In this document: positions 10,001-22,000 of the stretch, piece after piece | How positions within the stretch are numbered: position 1 is the stretch's first letter | How the letters are laid out: every line of letters begins with the position of its first letter | Origin: Primulina eburnea | Lineage: Eukaryota; Streptophyta; Magnoliopsida; Lamiales; Gesneriaceae | Reading direction: 5' to 3' | Assembly: GCF_022965805.1 (NCBI RefSeq) | Contig: NC_133102.1 | Span: forward strand, 4,658,885 to 4,722,884 | DNA: 64,000 bases | Program-made: the position numbers and the translations under genes | Notes under the pieces: model-generated | Database searches by the model: none | What the model saw: only the letters and a program-made list of their open reading frames with translations | Told to the model about the DNA's origin: nothing

Positions 10001-13000
10001 CCAACAACACCGTACCCGTGCTTTGCGTTGCAAGAAATGTAGCTTGCAATGTTAGAGGTGGATTCTTCAAGTAAGTTCATATAGGAATAAATTCATAGGT
10101 CATATTTAGTCTGTCAAGATTTGTTTATGACTACCTCTTTAAGGATTAGGTTTAATGAAACATATTGGATGCAGAGAATTTGATGATGGTCTCTTGCAAC
10201 AAATTGCTGAAGTTGCATATGAAGATGATATTAAAAATGTGGCTTTCCCACCCGATGTGAGCAACTACCTGATATCAGAGGCAAGTGAAAATGGGGTTCT
10301 TTGCCTTGTTACCAGTTACATTTAACAGTGATTCTGTTATGCAAAAATTTTGCCTTGAGTAATCGAGATTATGAGTTCTCAGCAATCTTAGGGGATGTTT
10401 GGAGCTTATAAGCTCTGAAATTTTGTTTGGTAACTTTTTTTAAAAAAAACTTGTAATATATAAAAATAAGTAACTTTTAACAACATTTAGGCCAACTTAT
10501 TTTTTAAGATCTTATTTGCATATTTTTCATAGACCATATTATTTTTATATATTTTATAATATCTCGAACATCTCCTTGTACAAAATAATATATAATTGAT
10601 TACGTGTGTTAATATTAGCAAAGGTATTATAATTGTTGATAATAATAATTATATTATAATTAATACTAATTAATCAATTATCATTATAATTAATGTTATT
10701 AATTATATAAATGATACTTATATTTTTATTAATTATAAAAAATATAATAATTATATTATAATTAATACTAATTAATTAATTATCATCATATTTAATGTTA
10801 TTAATTATATAAATGATATTTATATTTTTATTAATTATAAAATTATAATTATATTAATAATAATAATTAATACTTATTATTCATGCTATTATTACATGAA
10901 TAATAATTAATATAATTATTATTTCATTGTGTTATGAGTTATGCCTTTTTGGTAAATATCATGACAAAAAATCGTATAATACCAAACACATAACAACTTT
11001 AAGATTCATTGCCTTATTTTATCCAAACACTTTAATAACTTATTTGTAAAATAAGATCATACAAATAATTATTATTTCATTATGTTATGACTTATGCCTT
11101 TTTGGTAAATATCATGACAAAAAATCTTATAATATCAAACACATAACAACTTTAAGATTCATTACCTGATTTTATCTAAACACTTTAACAACTTAGTTGT
11201 AAAATAAGATCATACAACTTATTCATAAAACATCTTACAAAACATAAGAGCTTATGATCTGTTTTAAATAAGTTTAGCCAAATACTCTATTGATTGAAAA
11301 CCATATGCTTTTCTTCCAAGATTTTCAAAATTAAGTGATTCCGTTGGATTTCTTTCATTGCTTAGGATGATCCTTCAACCTCTAATGGAAACAAGGATTT
11401 ACATGTTTTTGATGGAATGGCTGATATTGGGGTGGAAAGGAGGCTAAAGGTGTGATGTTTTGTTCTATTAATTTTTTTTATTCTTCTAACAATATCTGTG
11501 CTGTTCTCTAAATTTATGCTGATAAACTAAAATAATCAGGAGGCAATTCCTGCTTCTTCAACTGGCCCTCCACCGACAAAAACTTTGGACCCAAGAATTC
11601 CTCCGGCTCTCCAGTACACAGTACCATCGACTTCTTTTTCAGTCCCTCCATCAACAATTCAAGGGCTGCCAGTGCCTTTTACCAATCAGCAATCACCTCA
11701 AGTGACGTCTTTGCTTAAATCACCATTAACTCAAATTGGGCCAGCAGAACCGACTTTTCACATTTCTCCTGTAACGGAAGAGGGTGAGGTACCGGAGTCT
11801 GAATTAGATCCTGATACAAGGAGGAGACTGCTCATCTTGCAACATGGTCAAGACATGAGAGGCCACACTCCATCTGAATCTCAGTTTCCTGCCCGACCTC
11901 CCATGCAAGTCTCTGTTCCAGCAGTTCAACCACGTGGTTGGTTTCCAGGTGAAGAGGAGATGAGCCCAGGACACCTTAACCAAGTTGCGCCACATAAGGA
12001 GTTTCCTTTGAATGCAGAGTCTCTTCCTATTGACCATCGGGTTCATCATCCGCCTTTTCTACACAAAGTGGAGCCTTCTATTCCACCTGGTAGAGTTCTT
12101 GAAAACAAAAGGTTGTCCCAGGAGGTAAGTAATTGACATCGCTGTACTCTTGCTTCGTAGAATTGAAAAATAAGATGAAATTGATATGACTTTAATGTTA
12201 GTTTCCTCATATAACAAAGGTTTACATACAGGTGCTTCCGAGGGATGACCTGTTAAGGTTAAACCAACAGCTGCCTGGTTTTCATTCCTTTTCTGGTAAT
12301 TGCTATTTTCCATAACCAATCTGGTTGCTAATGTGCTGGAATCTCCAGACTTTTTACATTTCCCTCTTAAATTTATCTAATTTGCTTCGCATGGGAAAAA
12401 GCTCAAATGACATAGAAATATGAACCCAATCTTTTCATAATATATATTTTCACGTGCAATGACGCATCTGTTTCATGTAATTGCCTTCATGGATAGCTGG
12501 TATTAGAGTTGAATTTTAATATTCATGCATTTCCCCCCTTTTGGCTCTGTATGCTCAATTCTCCGCTCTCCTTAAAAGTAGTAATTATGGGAAGAAAGGT
12601 TGAAAAGGAAAAGTATCATCAGCTGCATCTGGCTAGAAATTTATCCACTTTTACTGCTTTATCATGTGGAAACCTTTTGCATGCTAAGACATATCTCTTG
12701 CCATGAGAAATATCGCACTGGGAAAGTAATGTGTGTGTCCACCCCCACACAAGCAAGTTGCTATAATATTCTTAATGAATAAATCTCTTTTTTTTTTTTG
12801 ATAAGAAACATTTATTATTAGATAATTTTTTGATTACAAAAAAAGCGGATGAGAAATCCGCGAGAATAAAAACTTCCGAACACTAAAGAAATTCACTTCA
12901 TTACAAAATTCCAATCCCTGACGACGTCTGAAATCGCTAAATGTTGAAAATCATTAATCCTTGTGATTGTAGTCGCCACTTTGAATTTGATACTCTCCCA

Positions 13001-16000
13001 AACGACACTGACGTCTTCCTTCGTGTCGTTAAAGATCCTTTTGTTCCTCTCTAGCCAAATGCTCCAGAATAAGAAATGAATCATGACCAACCATAAAATT
13101 CTAGCCCTGCGACCCTTAGAGAAACCTGGATCGCTAATGAATAAATCTGCCGCCCTCTGTGGATGCACCCATTGAAAACTCATTTCTTGCATAACCAACG
13201 ACCATAATTTCCTTGAGTACTGACAATGTAGTAATATATGATCCTGGGTTTCTTCGTCGCATTGGCATAAGGTGCACCAGTTAGGACTCAAGGCACATGT
13301 CTTCCATCTTCTCTGCAACAAATCCGCCGAAGGTAATTTACCCAACGCCACTAACCACGAGAACATTTGCACCTTTTGTGGGACAGGAACCTTCCAAATA
13401 CGATCGTAACAAGGAAAAATAGGAAATGCTTGAATAGGAAAGAAAGACTCATAAAAGGATTTGACAGTAAACAAACCCGAGGATTCCCCCAACCAAACCC
13501 TGTAATCCTCCACATCTAACCTAACCATAACCGTATCTAACACACCCGCAAGAATAACAAACTCCTCCAACTCTGCGTCATTTAAATTCCTCCTAAACCG
13601 CACATCCCACCTATAATCACGACCACCCTGATGAGTGGTGATCTCTAAGAAATTCTTAATAGGTTTGTTTGAGACAGAACAAATTCTATACAAAGAGGGG
13701 AAACGAACTTTGAAAGGACCACCCCCACCCCCCCACTCGTCCTCCCAAAATCGAATGTAATTACCCCCCCTCAAAACCGTGCCCCACATTAGCTGAATTG
13801 CCGGGAAAGTACGAGAAATGAATTTCCATGGGCTTCTAAAAGTACCACTTTTGGCCAATCCCAAATCCCACCCATTATCTTGGTGACCGTAAATGCTTGT
13901 TATTACTTTGATCCACAAATTGCCCTTCTCCTTTGAACTTCTCCACCACCACTTACCAAGCAATGCTCTATTCCTCAAAACGATACTTCCCAATCCCAAT
14001 CCTCCTCTTTCCTTGGGTTTGCAAATCTTCTCCCAACTCACAAGATGACAATGTTTATCCCCGTCCAAACCGTCCCAAAGGAAGTCACGCATTATTTTTT
14101 CCAGAATTACAGTAACCTTTTTTGGAACCCTAAACAAGGACATGTAATAGGAAGGCATTGCACAAAGAACCGATTTTATGAGAGTAAGACGGCCTCCTTT
14201 TGACAAAAACGATTTCTTCCAATTCGACAATTTTTTGGACATCTTGGATATAACGGGTTCCCAAAACTCAAATGATGAAGGCTTACCTCCCAGAGGTAAT
14301 CCTAGATACAAGATCGGCCAAACATCCGGTTTGCATCCAATAAGTTGCGCCATATCGCCTATTTCCTCTTTTGAGCAATTAATCCCCAAGATAACAATTT
14401 TTTGAAAATTTATCTTGAGTCCAGAATTTTTCCCAAATGATTTGATCAATTCCACTAGTGCTATCACTTGCGTCCTTGTTTGAACCATGAAAAGCGTATC
14501 ATCCGCGAATTGAATATGTGATATCTCAATTTTACCTTTACCCACCACTAGACCTCTCACCTCATTCAAATTCTTAGCATGATCAACCATCCTCCCCAAG
14601 ACATCCACAACCAAGTTAAACAGAAATGGTGACAATGGATCTCCCTGACGGATTCCTCTTTCCCCTTTTATCTTCCCCCTCGGTCTCCCATTAATAAAGA
14701 TCGAGAAAGAGACATTGGACACACACCCACGAATCCACTTCCTCCATCTTTCTCCGAAACCCTTCTTTTGTAGCACAAAGTCTAAGAATTGCCAATCGAC
14801 GTTATCATACGCTTTTTCCAAATCTACCTTTAAAACCCATCCTTTCTGCTTTCTTTTTCGGCATTCCTCCACCACCTCGTTGGCTACAAGGCAACAATCC
14901 AAAATCTGTCTCCCTTTTAAAAATGCGCATTGGTTCTCGGCGATCGTACTCGTCATGACTTTCTTTAATCTGTTTGTTAAAACTTTTGCCAAAATCTTAT
15001 ACAAACTGGTTATCAGGCTAATTGGGCGAAAGTCTTTCACCCTAAGCGATTCATGCTTCTTCGGTATTAAACAAATATATGTTTCATTTGTAATACCATT
15101 TACCACACCTCCCTCAAAGAACTCTGCAAAAAATCTCAACAGATCCCCCTTGATCAATTCCCAATTCTTTTGAAAGAAGGCTAAGGTGAAACCGTCCGGA
15201 CCCGGGGATTTAATCCCGTCACATTCGAACACTGCTGTTTTTATTTCAGTTTCCGAGAAAGAGTCCTCCAGTCTACGTGATTGGTTGTTATCCAAAGGGC
15301 TCCATTCCAATCCTTCCAAACCTCCCTCGAACCCCTCTGATCGTCTATAAAGATGTTTAAAGTAATTGACAATATGCTCCTCAATCTTTTTTTCATCCAC
15401 GATCACAGACCCATCATCCAATTCCAACCTATCTATTACGGATTTATTTCTTCTGTTGGTAAGCATTGAGTGGAAAAATTTTGAATTTTGGTCTCCATCC
15501 TTCAACCATCTTAGCTTTGCTTTTTGGCTCTCCATCTGATATTTTTTAAAAGTCATTTTTTCAAGCTCACAACGAAGATTTCTTCTCTGTATCCTAAGAT
15601 CTTCAGACCATCTCCCATTTCCTTCTAGCTCATCCAAAGACTTAATCCTAGCAGTCAACTCTCCCAAACTGAAATCCAAGTTACCGAAGACTTCTCTATT
15701 CCATAATCTGAAATCACCTTTCAACTTTTTCAGCTTAGTCATGAATTTGTATCCTTCCCACCCTTGGTAAACACCCTCGTTCCACCAAACCTGCACTAGG
15801 TTTTTGATATTGGGGTGTGCCAGCCAGACGTTTTCAAATCTGAAAGGAATTGGCCCCCATTTCGATTTAGTAGTATCAAGTTTCAACGGGAAGTGATCCG
15901 AAGTGATTCTTGGGAGCACGGATTGTCTGAAATTAGGAAATAGATCTCTCCACCCACTGCTGAACAAAAATCTGTCCAAGCGGCAGCATATCGGTGTGGC

Positions 16001-19000
16001 TCTGAAATTGGACCATGTATATTTTGCATTGAGAAGGGGCGGTTCATGCAAACCCAGTTCCCCAATCAGTTTGTCAAAGCAACGCATACTCGTTGTATTT
16101 GAGGAGCTGTTCATTTTCTCTCCCGTATTCCTCACCACATTGAAATCTCCCCCCAAACACCAGTTGTCCTCACAAATAATACTCAATCCAGCCAACTCAT
16201 CCCAAAATCTCTCCCTCTCTCTTGGTTTCACTGGACCATAGATCGCCGAGAACCAACAGCTGGTTGTCTCATTAACCAATATCCGAATAGTAACGGAGAA
16301 ATCCCCTATCAAATTTTCATCGACCTCGACGACCCTCGGATCCCACATCACTAAAATACCCCCCGAACGGCCTTCCGAAGGTAGAAAGACCCAATCAACA
16401 AATCTAAACTTCCACAAACTAGCCACAAAACGCCTATCAATTTTTTCTTTCTTTGTTTCTTGAATCACCACGATGTCAGGCCTTTCTTTCTGTATTATCC
16501 TGCGCACCATTTCCTTTTTTTTCGAGTCCCCTCCTCCCCTAATATTCCAAGTGAGTATCTTCATAAAATAACCTCCTTACCCCTTGATGAATAACCTGAA
16601 ACGAGGGTACTTCCACAATTCAATTTATTCTGTTTTCTTCTCATCAGCCCGGCATTTGGTTGTCCCTTATCATCAAACTTTCCTTCCTCCAAAACAAACC
16701 GCACGTCCTTACTAGCACTCCCATCACTTTCCAAATCACGCCCACTGTTCACTTCTGGATCCTGACCCGGCAATTCAACTAATTCCTTCCCCTCACCTCC
16801 TAAATGGCCACTAGACAATCCCAATACCAAAGACGCAGAAAGAAGAGAATGGATTTTGGCAGAGTGATTAAAAAAAGAAGTAGTTAAATTGGTTAGTACC
16901 TGTCCCACATCAGAATTGCGTTTGTCAGGTGGCTTAGGCGCAGCGCAATCCTCCTCTTTCTCTGGTGTTAAGAACAGATCCTTGATTGAAGCTTCTTTAT
17001 CTTTGCATGCCGTGGAATCATCTGACAGCATCATTCCTTCAGTGGCATCAACTTTTGAGTCTACTTCATTATCCAGCAAATCATCTGAAGAGTCAATAAT
17101 CTTCATTGCTGCTCCATCATCAGAATCGTACAGCCCCTCATACTCACTCTCGACACCTAATCCATAAGCTGAGTTGTCGATCCTCTCATCTCCGTGGCCC
17201 AATTCCCGCTCATGATTCCTTTTGAAATTTTTCCTGTAATACACTTTCCCAAACGGAGACAATAAAGTGTTGATGTTACCCTTGCTTTCCCCATTATGAT
17301 CATCCGCAATGCTATCAATCGTCATCGACTGGATCGGTGATTTTCTGAATTCTTCAGTAGCCTTAGGAATAATGTTTGTCAATATTCTAATCGCTTTGCT
17401 CGCCTTACTTGCTGTTACTTTATCATTGAAGACCCCTTTGAAGCTGTTGTTATCCTTCAGGCCGGTAGATCGATTTGTCTCCAGACTATCCTGCACCAAT
17501 ACCTCATGATGATGCTGATTCATGTTTGTACCAGAGTTGGTTGAGTGATTTCCTAAATCCGCCGGCTGTTTGCTGTCTTTTGGAGAAGATCTCATAGGTC
17601 CCTTGCCTCTTGCATTCCACTGCAGGATGTTGTTATTCCCCCATCCCGCCAAAGTCCTCTTACCATTTACCACAACCTGTGCATAAGTTTGTCTTTGGTA
17701 ACGCTCATAAGCCCCCGGATCGTAAGTTTCCACTTGAATTTGGATCTCTCTATCCTTCCCTTCCAACCGGATGCTCAATCTATCCCTAATGAACCCTCCC
17801 TCTTTTCCTTTAACCTTAATCTTTGCGGCTCCCAGATTACGGAAAAGTCTTGTATCTTCGTTGATATCCAGCAGTCCCCCGCAGGCTTCCCCTATTATTT
17901 TGAAGTTTTCCGGAGTCCAGCAGTTCCAAGGCAACCCGTGAATTAGAATCCAGCTATCACAGCAACTGAAGATCCTTTCTTCTGTATTTATTTCCGGTCT
18001 CCATGCGTCAAAATCCAAACCGATCCCATGTTCAAAAAAACCCCTTCTCAATTTGGTGAAGTAATCAAAGTCTTCCGAATTTGAGGGCCACCACACTGCC
18101 TTATTAGCTTGGAATGGGAAAACCTTGACTTGCTTGTTGATTGATTTCTGAATGACATTCTGAATGTTGTCCCAAGAGATATTCACCTTTTTTTTTGTGA
18201 TGACAATTGCTTCTAACCAATTTAGCGCCGGTACTTTCGATTCTGGCAGCTTGTGGACGTTACTGACCTTTGTACTTTGTGTATCGTCTTGAGGAAAGTC
18301 CCTGACTCTCATTGGCTTTGAAACGAATTGTACCTTTGGTTCAGTTCTCTGTAAACTTCCTGCCACTAGTTTACCCAATGTCATAGCTATCTTCTGCCAT
18401 CCCCTTGAATCATATCCGCTAGGCACAATTGTATTCTGCTTCCTACCGTGTGATGTGAATTTGGAGACCTCGACAATGAAACTGTTATAATTTTCCTGCT
18501 AGAATCTTGTTGATAAAATTGTAAAGGTGGTTTTTTTTAAAATTTCTCCTGTTTACAACAGAAACTTACTGAAATTTTTAATGCTATATTTTTTCCAAGG
18601 TGAGCTAATAAAATCATATTGTGCTACGTGTAATCACTAGCTTCTCGTGTGACATGTCATTGAAGATCCCCCTACTCATACACCTAGATGAGAAGAAAGC
18701 GCTGAGAGAAAATATTTGGGTGGTTGTGATGTGACTCGAACTTTTTCCAGTTTATAAGATCTGCTTGAAGCATATAAATAATGTCTTCTATGTCAGTCAA
18801 ATATTTATGTTGATTAAATTTACTATATTTTTGTTAGCATCTGATAGGATGCTTCAAAACTTAGTACCATGCCAACTCTGTTTAGAAATAGTTACACTGA
18901 GATGCATGTTTTTTTTACAAGATGAGGGTGGTCCTCGAAGGCCTCAACCATCTTTAGTAAACAAGGATCTAGATCTTGAAGCAGGACAAATTGACCCCTA

Positions 19001-22000
19001 TCCTGAAACGTCTACCGGAGCTTTACAGGATATTGCATTGAAATGTGGAACAAAGGTATGATATCTAGTCGATTCTTTTTGTGTTGGTTCCTGTAGTTTA
19101 GTTGTCTAACTTTGTGATATGTGTGTCTCACATTCCTGTAGGTCGAGTTCAATCAAGCTCTATCACCGATCTTGGAACTGCAATTCTCTGTGGAGGTGGT
19201 TTCACTCTGGCATTTGCAGTTAGTTTTCACCATGTGTAAACAGAAAGAATAATTGAGTAATAACAATTAAGATTGACATTTATGTTATTTTCTTGATTCT
19301 ACCACTCTTTCTTGCAAATTGGTCTTATATTATGTCATGACACCACACCTGGTGCCGACTACTTAATTTGGAAATCTTTGGGTTAAAAAGTCCATGAGAT
19401 GAATGTTATGTGGTTTTCTGCAGGTTATGTTTGCAGGGCAGAAAATTGGTGAAGGGTTTGGCAGAACAAGAAGGGAAGCACAGCGTCAGGCCACTGAAGT
19501 ATCTCTTATGAACTTGGCTGGTAACATATCAATGCAGGCCTCTTTATAATTGAAATGAAATGATTGCTGTATATAACCTTTTTTGTTTGTATATCCAGTT
19601 AGTCAGATTATTTTTTTACTTGGAAGATTTCATTTACTATGCATAATTTTTTGAACCTTATGAGTGAAAAATGTTACAAGGTTGAAGGGTCTGAGGCTCA
19701 AAAGAAAGTTCCTGCTCAACCTTTTTCTATGCAGTCTCCCAGCACAACAATGAAGGAAACCTCTTGAGATTAGTTTGAGGATAAAAGGATATTTCACTTA
19801 TGGGTTCTGCACTTGACACCTTTTTTGCTTCAGAATAGTCTTATAATTCTTTGATTTTTTTCAAAATTCCAGCTGTATTGAATGAAAGAAAACGGCGGAC
19901 ATAAGGGGGACCTGGATCAAAATCTTACAATGACTTGGAAACAAATCAAACAGTACTACAAGGCGCACTAGGTGAATACAACCAGATATCAATAAGCAAC
20001 CCTAGAAGAAGTACATAAGTATGGACAACCCATCCAATTGAGCCTGCACAAACCTCTAATGTGGTTGGAAAGCCTATTCTCTGAAAGTAACTAAAGGCGT
20101 GGTATCCTCAACAACGTTTCCTTCCTTATAAATGTGTGAGAAATGAATATGGTAGGAGAAATGGATCAAATTCTAGTTAAAATGTGATTAAAATTCCAAG
20201 CCCAATGATCCGATTTGATGGTATGCAATGAAACAAGTGAGTCTGGTTCAAGATAGTGGTATTGTTGGCAAAGTTCCAATCCCATCATATTGGCCATTAA
20301 TTCAGCCTTGACATTTGATATGATGCCAATATAATTCTGAAACACGTAGACAGTGCTCTGTTTGTGATCTCATAAGATAATACCAACAAAAGATTCCCCC
20401 GAGAGTAGCCGTCCCTATAAGTTTAAATGAGCCAAATTGTGGTTTGATCTATTCAATCACATTTACGCGATTAATTTTTTCCATATTGAGCAAGACATAC
20501 CAAGCTATGACAATTTGTGATAATCCTCACTGATGCTCATATTTATACATTCCCGCATCAACACAAAGAGAGATATAAGTTGAGATAGCTTGAATGATCC
20601 TAAAAATAGAGCACTTAACATCTCGGTGCCTGGAGTTATTGCGGGCTACCCAGATAAACTATAAGATTAAAAAGATAAGGTCATTCTTGATGTGCCCCTT
20701 TTGCAACTATCCTTGTCCAAGCTTCTAATCCTTCAACCTGTCAAAGTGAGAAACACCAAAGAAACGGGCGAAACGTGTGCATATCTGCATAGCAATATCG
20801 CTAGAGCATAAGAGATGATCCATCGTTCCCTCGTGGTTAAAACATTGGCATTTTGACACATGCTGAAATCCCTGATCTTTATTGATGTCACAAACTGGAA
20901 TGCTCCTGGCTAAGTACCTCCAACAGAAGAAGGAAATGGTAGGAGAAAGTAAGGTAGTCCAACAAAAAGTATAGATAGCATTTACTTCTTTCAAAAAGCA
21001 AATAAGCTGCCACACCAATTTGGTGGAGAAGGACCCATAGAACTATTTTTCCATATAAGTTTATCAGGCAAAGATTTCAGAACCGGGATCTGTAACAATA
21101 ATGTCAGGGGTGTAGTTAGTAAAAGAGGAAGAAATGGAGAACATGTGGTTTATTTCTTTAAATTATACTTGATTTTTTTTACAAAGAATATATATAACAA
21201 ACGGAAACGATATGCTAATCTAAAATTAGGAATTTAAAATACAAAATACAAATAAAGATATATATGTTTCAAACAAATAAACTAATGACATAAGATAAAA
21301 ATCAGATTTCCAACACTACCACTCAAGTTGGGTCATATAGGTTGATCATATCTAACTTGGGACACAGTTATTCAAAAATAAGACGAAATAAAGCCTTTGT
21401 CAGAATGTCTTCTATTTGCGGTTGAGTGGGAATGTAGCTGACATTGATAATCCCATTCTCAATCTTCTCCCGGTTGAAATGTCGGTCTACCTCAACATGT
21501 TTTATCTGATCATGATGTACTGGATTCTTGGATATGCTGATAGCTGCTTGATTATGACACACAACAATTCAACTGGGGGGTTATCTTCCACATGTAATTC
21601 GATTAGTAGTCTTCTGATCCACATCCCTTCACAAATTCCATGGCCAATGCTCAAAATTCAGCTCCCGCACTGCTGCGAACAATTGCGTGTTGCTTCTTGC
21701 TTCGCCATGTCACTAGGTTTCCCAATACAATGTGCAATACCCTGATGTGGAACGTTTGTCCGTAGGAAATCCAGCCTAATCAACATCAATGTATACATTA
21801 ATTATTCGATTTGTTGTTTTCTGAAGAGAAGTCCTTTACTGGGAGATCTTTTTAGATATCTCAACACACGATATGCAACATCCATATGTTCCTCGATTGG
21901 GTTATTCATAAACTGACTGATGACGATCCCTACTAATCCAATATCTGGTCGTGTATGTGCCCGATATATTAGTTTTCCTAGTAGCCTTTGATATCTTTCC

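Larger units (their letters stand above)
10415..11295. mobile_element. AT-rich MITE-like element with internal duplications, in CPL1 intron 6
   Basis: The left end contains GGATGTTTGGAGCTTATAAG (about 10393-10412) and the right end, reversed, reads GAGTATTTGGCTAAACTTAT with a nearby AGAGCTTATG. Both resemble the GTTTGGC...CTTATAAGC ends common among plant MITEs. Inside are two tandem duplications: one of period about 102 bases (10644-10840) and one of period 153 bases (10921-11220). There is no coding sequence. Exact ends and a target duplication could not be fixed. Confidence 0.55.
12788..18480 (-). mobile_element. Full-length L1-type LINE retrotransposon, antisense in CPL1 intron 9
   Basis: The element reads on the minus strand. 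It has a short 5' leader upstream of 18426, ORF1 (16561-18426), ORF2 (12893-16564), a 3' tail of about 100 nt and a poly(A) tract seen as 12 T on the plus strand at 12788-12799. The 3' tail carries a small hairpin at 12845-12861. Both ORFs are uninterrupted. The 5' end (18480 here) is approximate because no clean target duplication was found; 12755-12787 and 18485-18507 share only weak similarity. The host exons on either side (12232-12295 and 18922-19055) join in frame. Confidence 0.93.

Noticed and set aside
14715..15173. Plus-strand 152-codon open frame inside the LINE
   Set aside because: It is antisense to the intact reverse-transcriptase frame, whose motifs are convincing.
12755..18507. 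Target-site duplication for the intact LINE
   Set aside because: Only weak similarity (TATAAT-TTC type) exists between the flanks, too poor to call.
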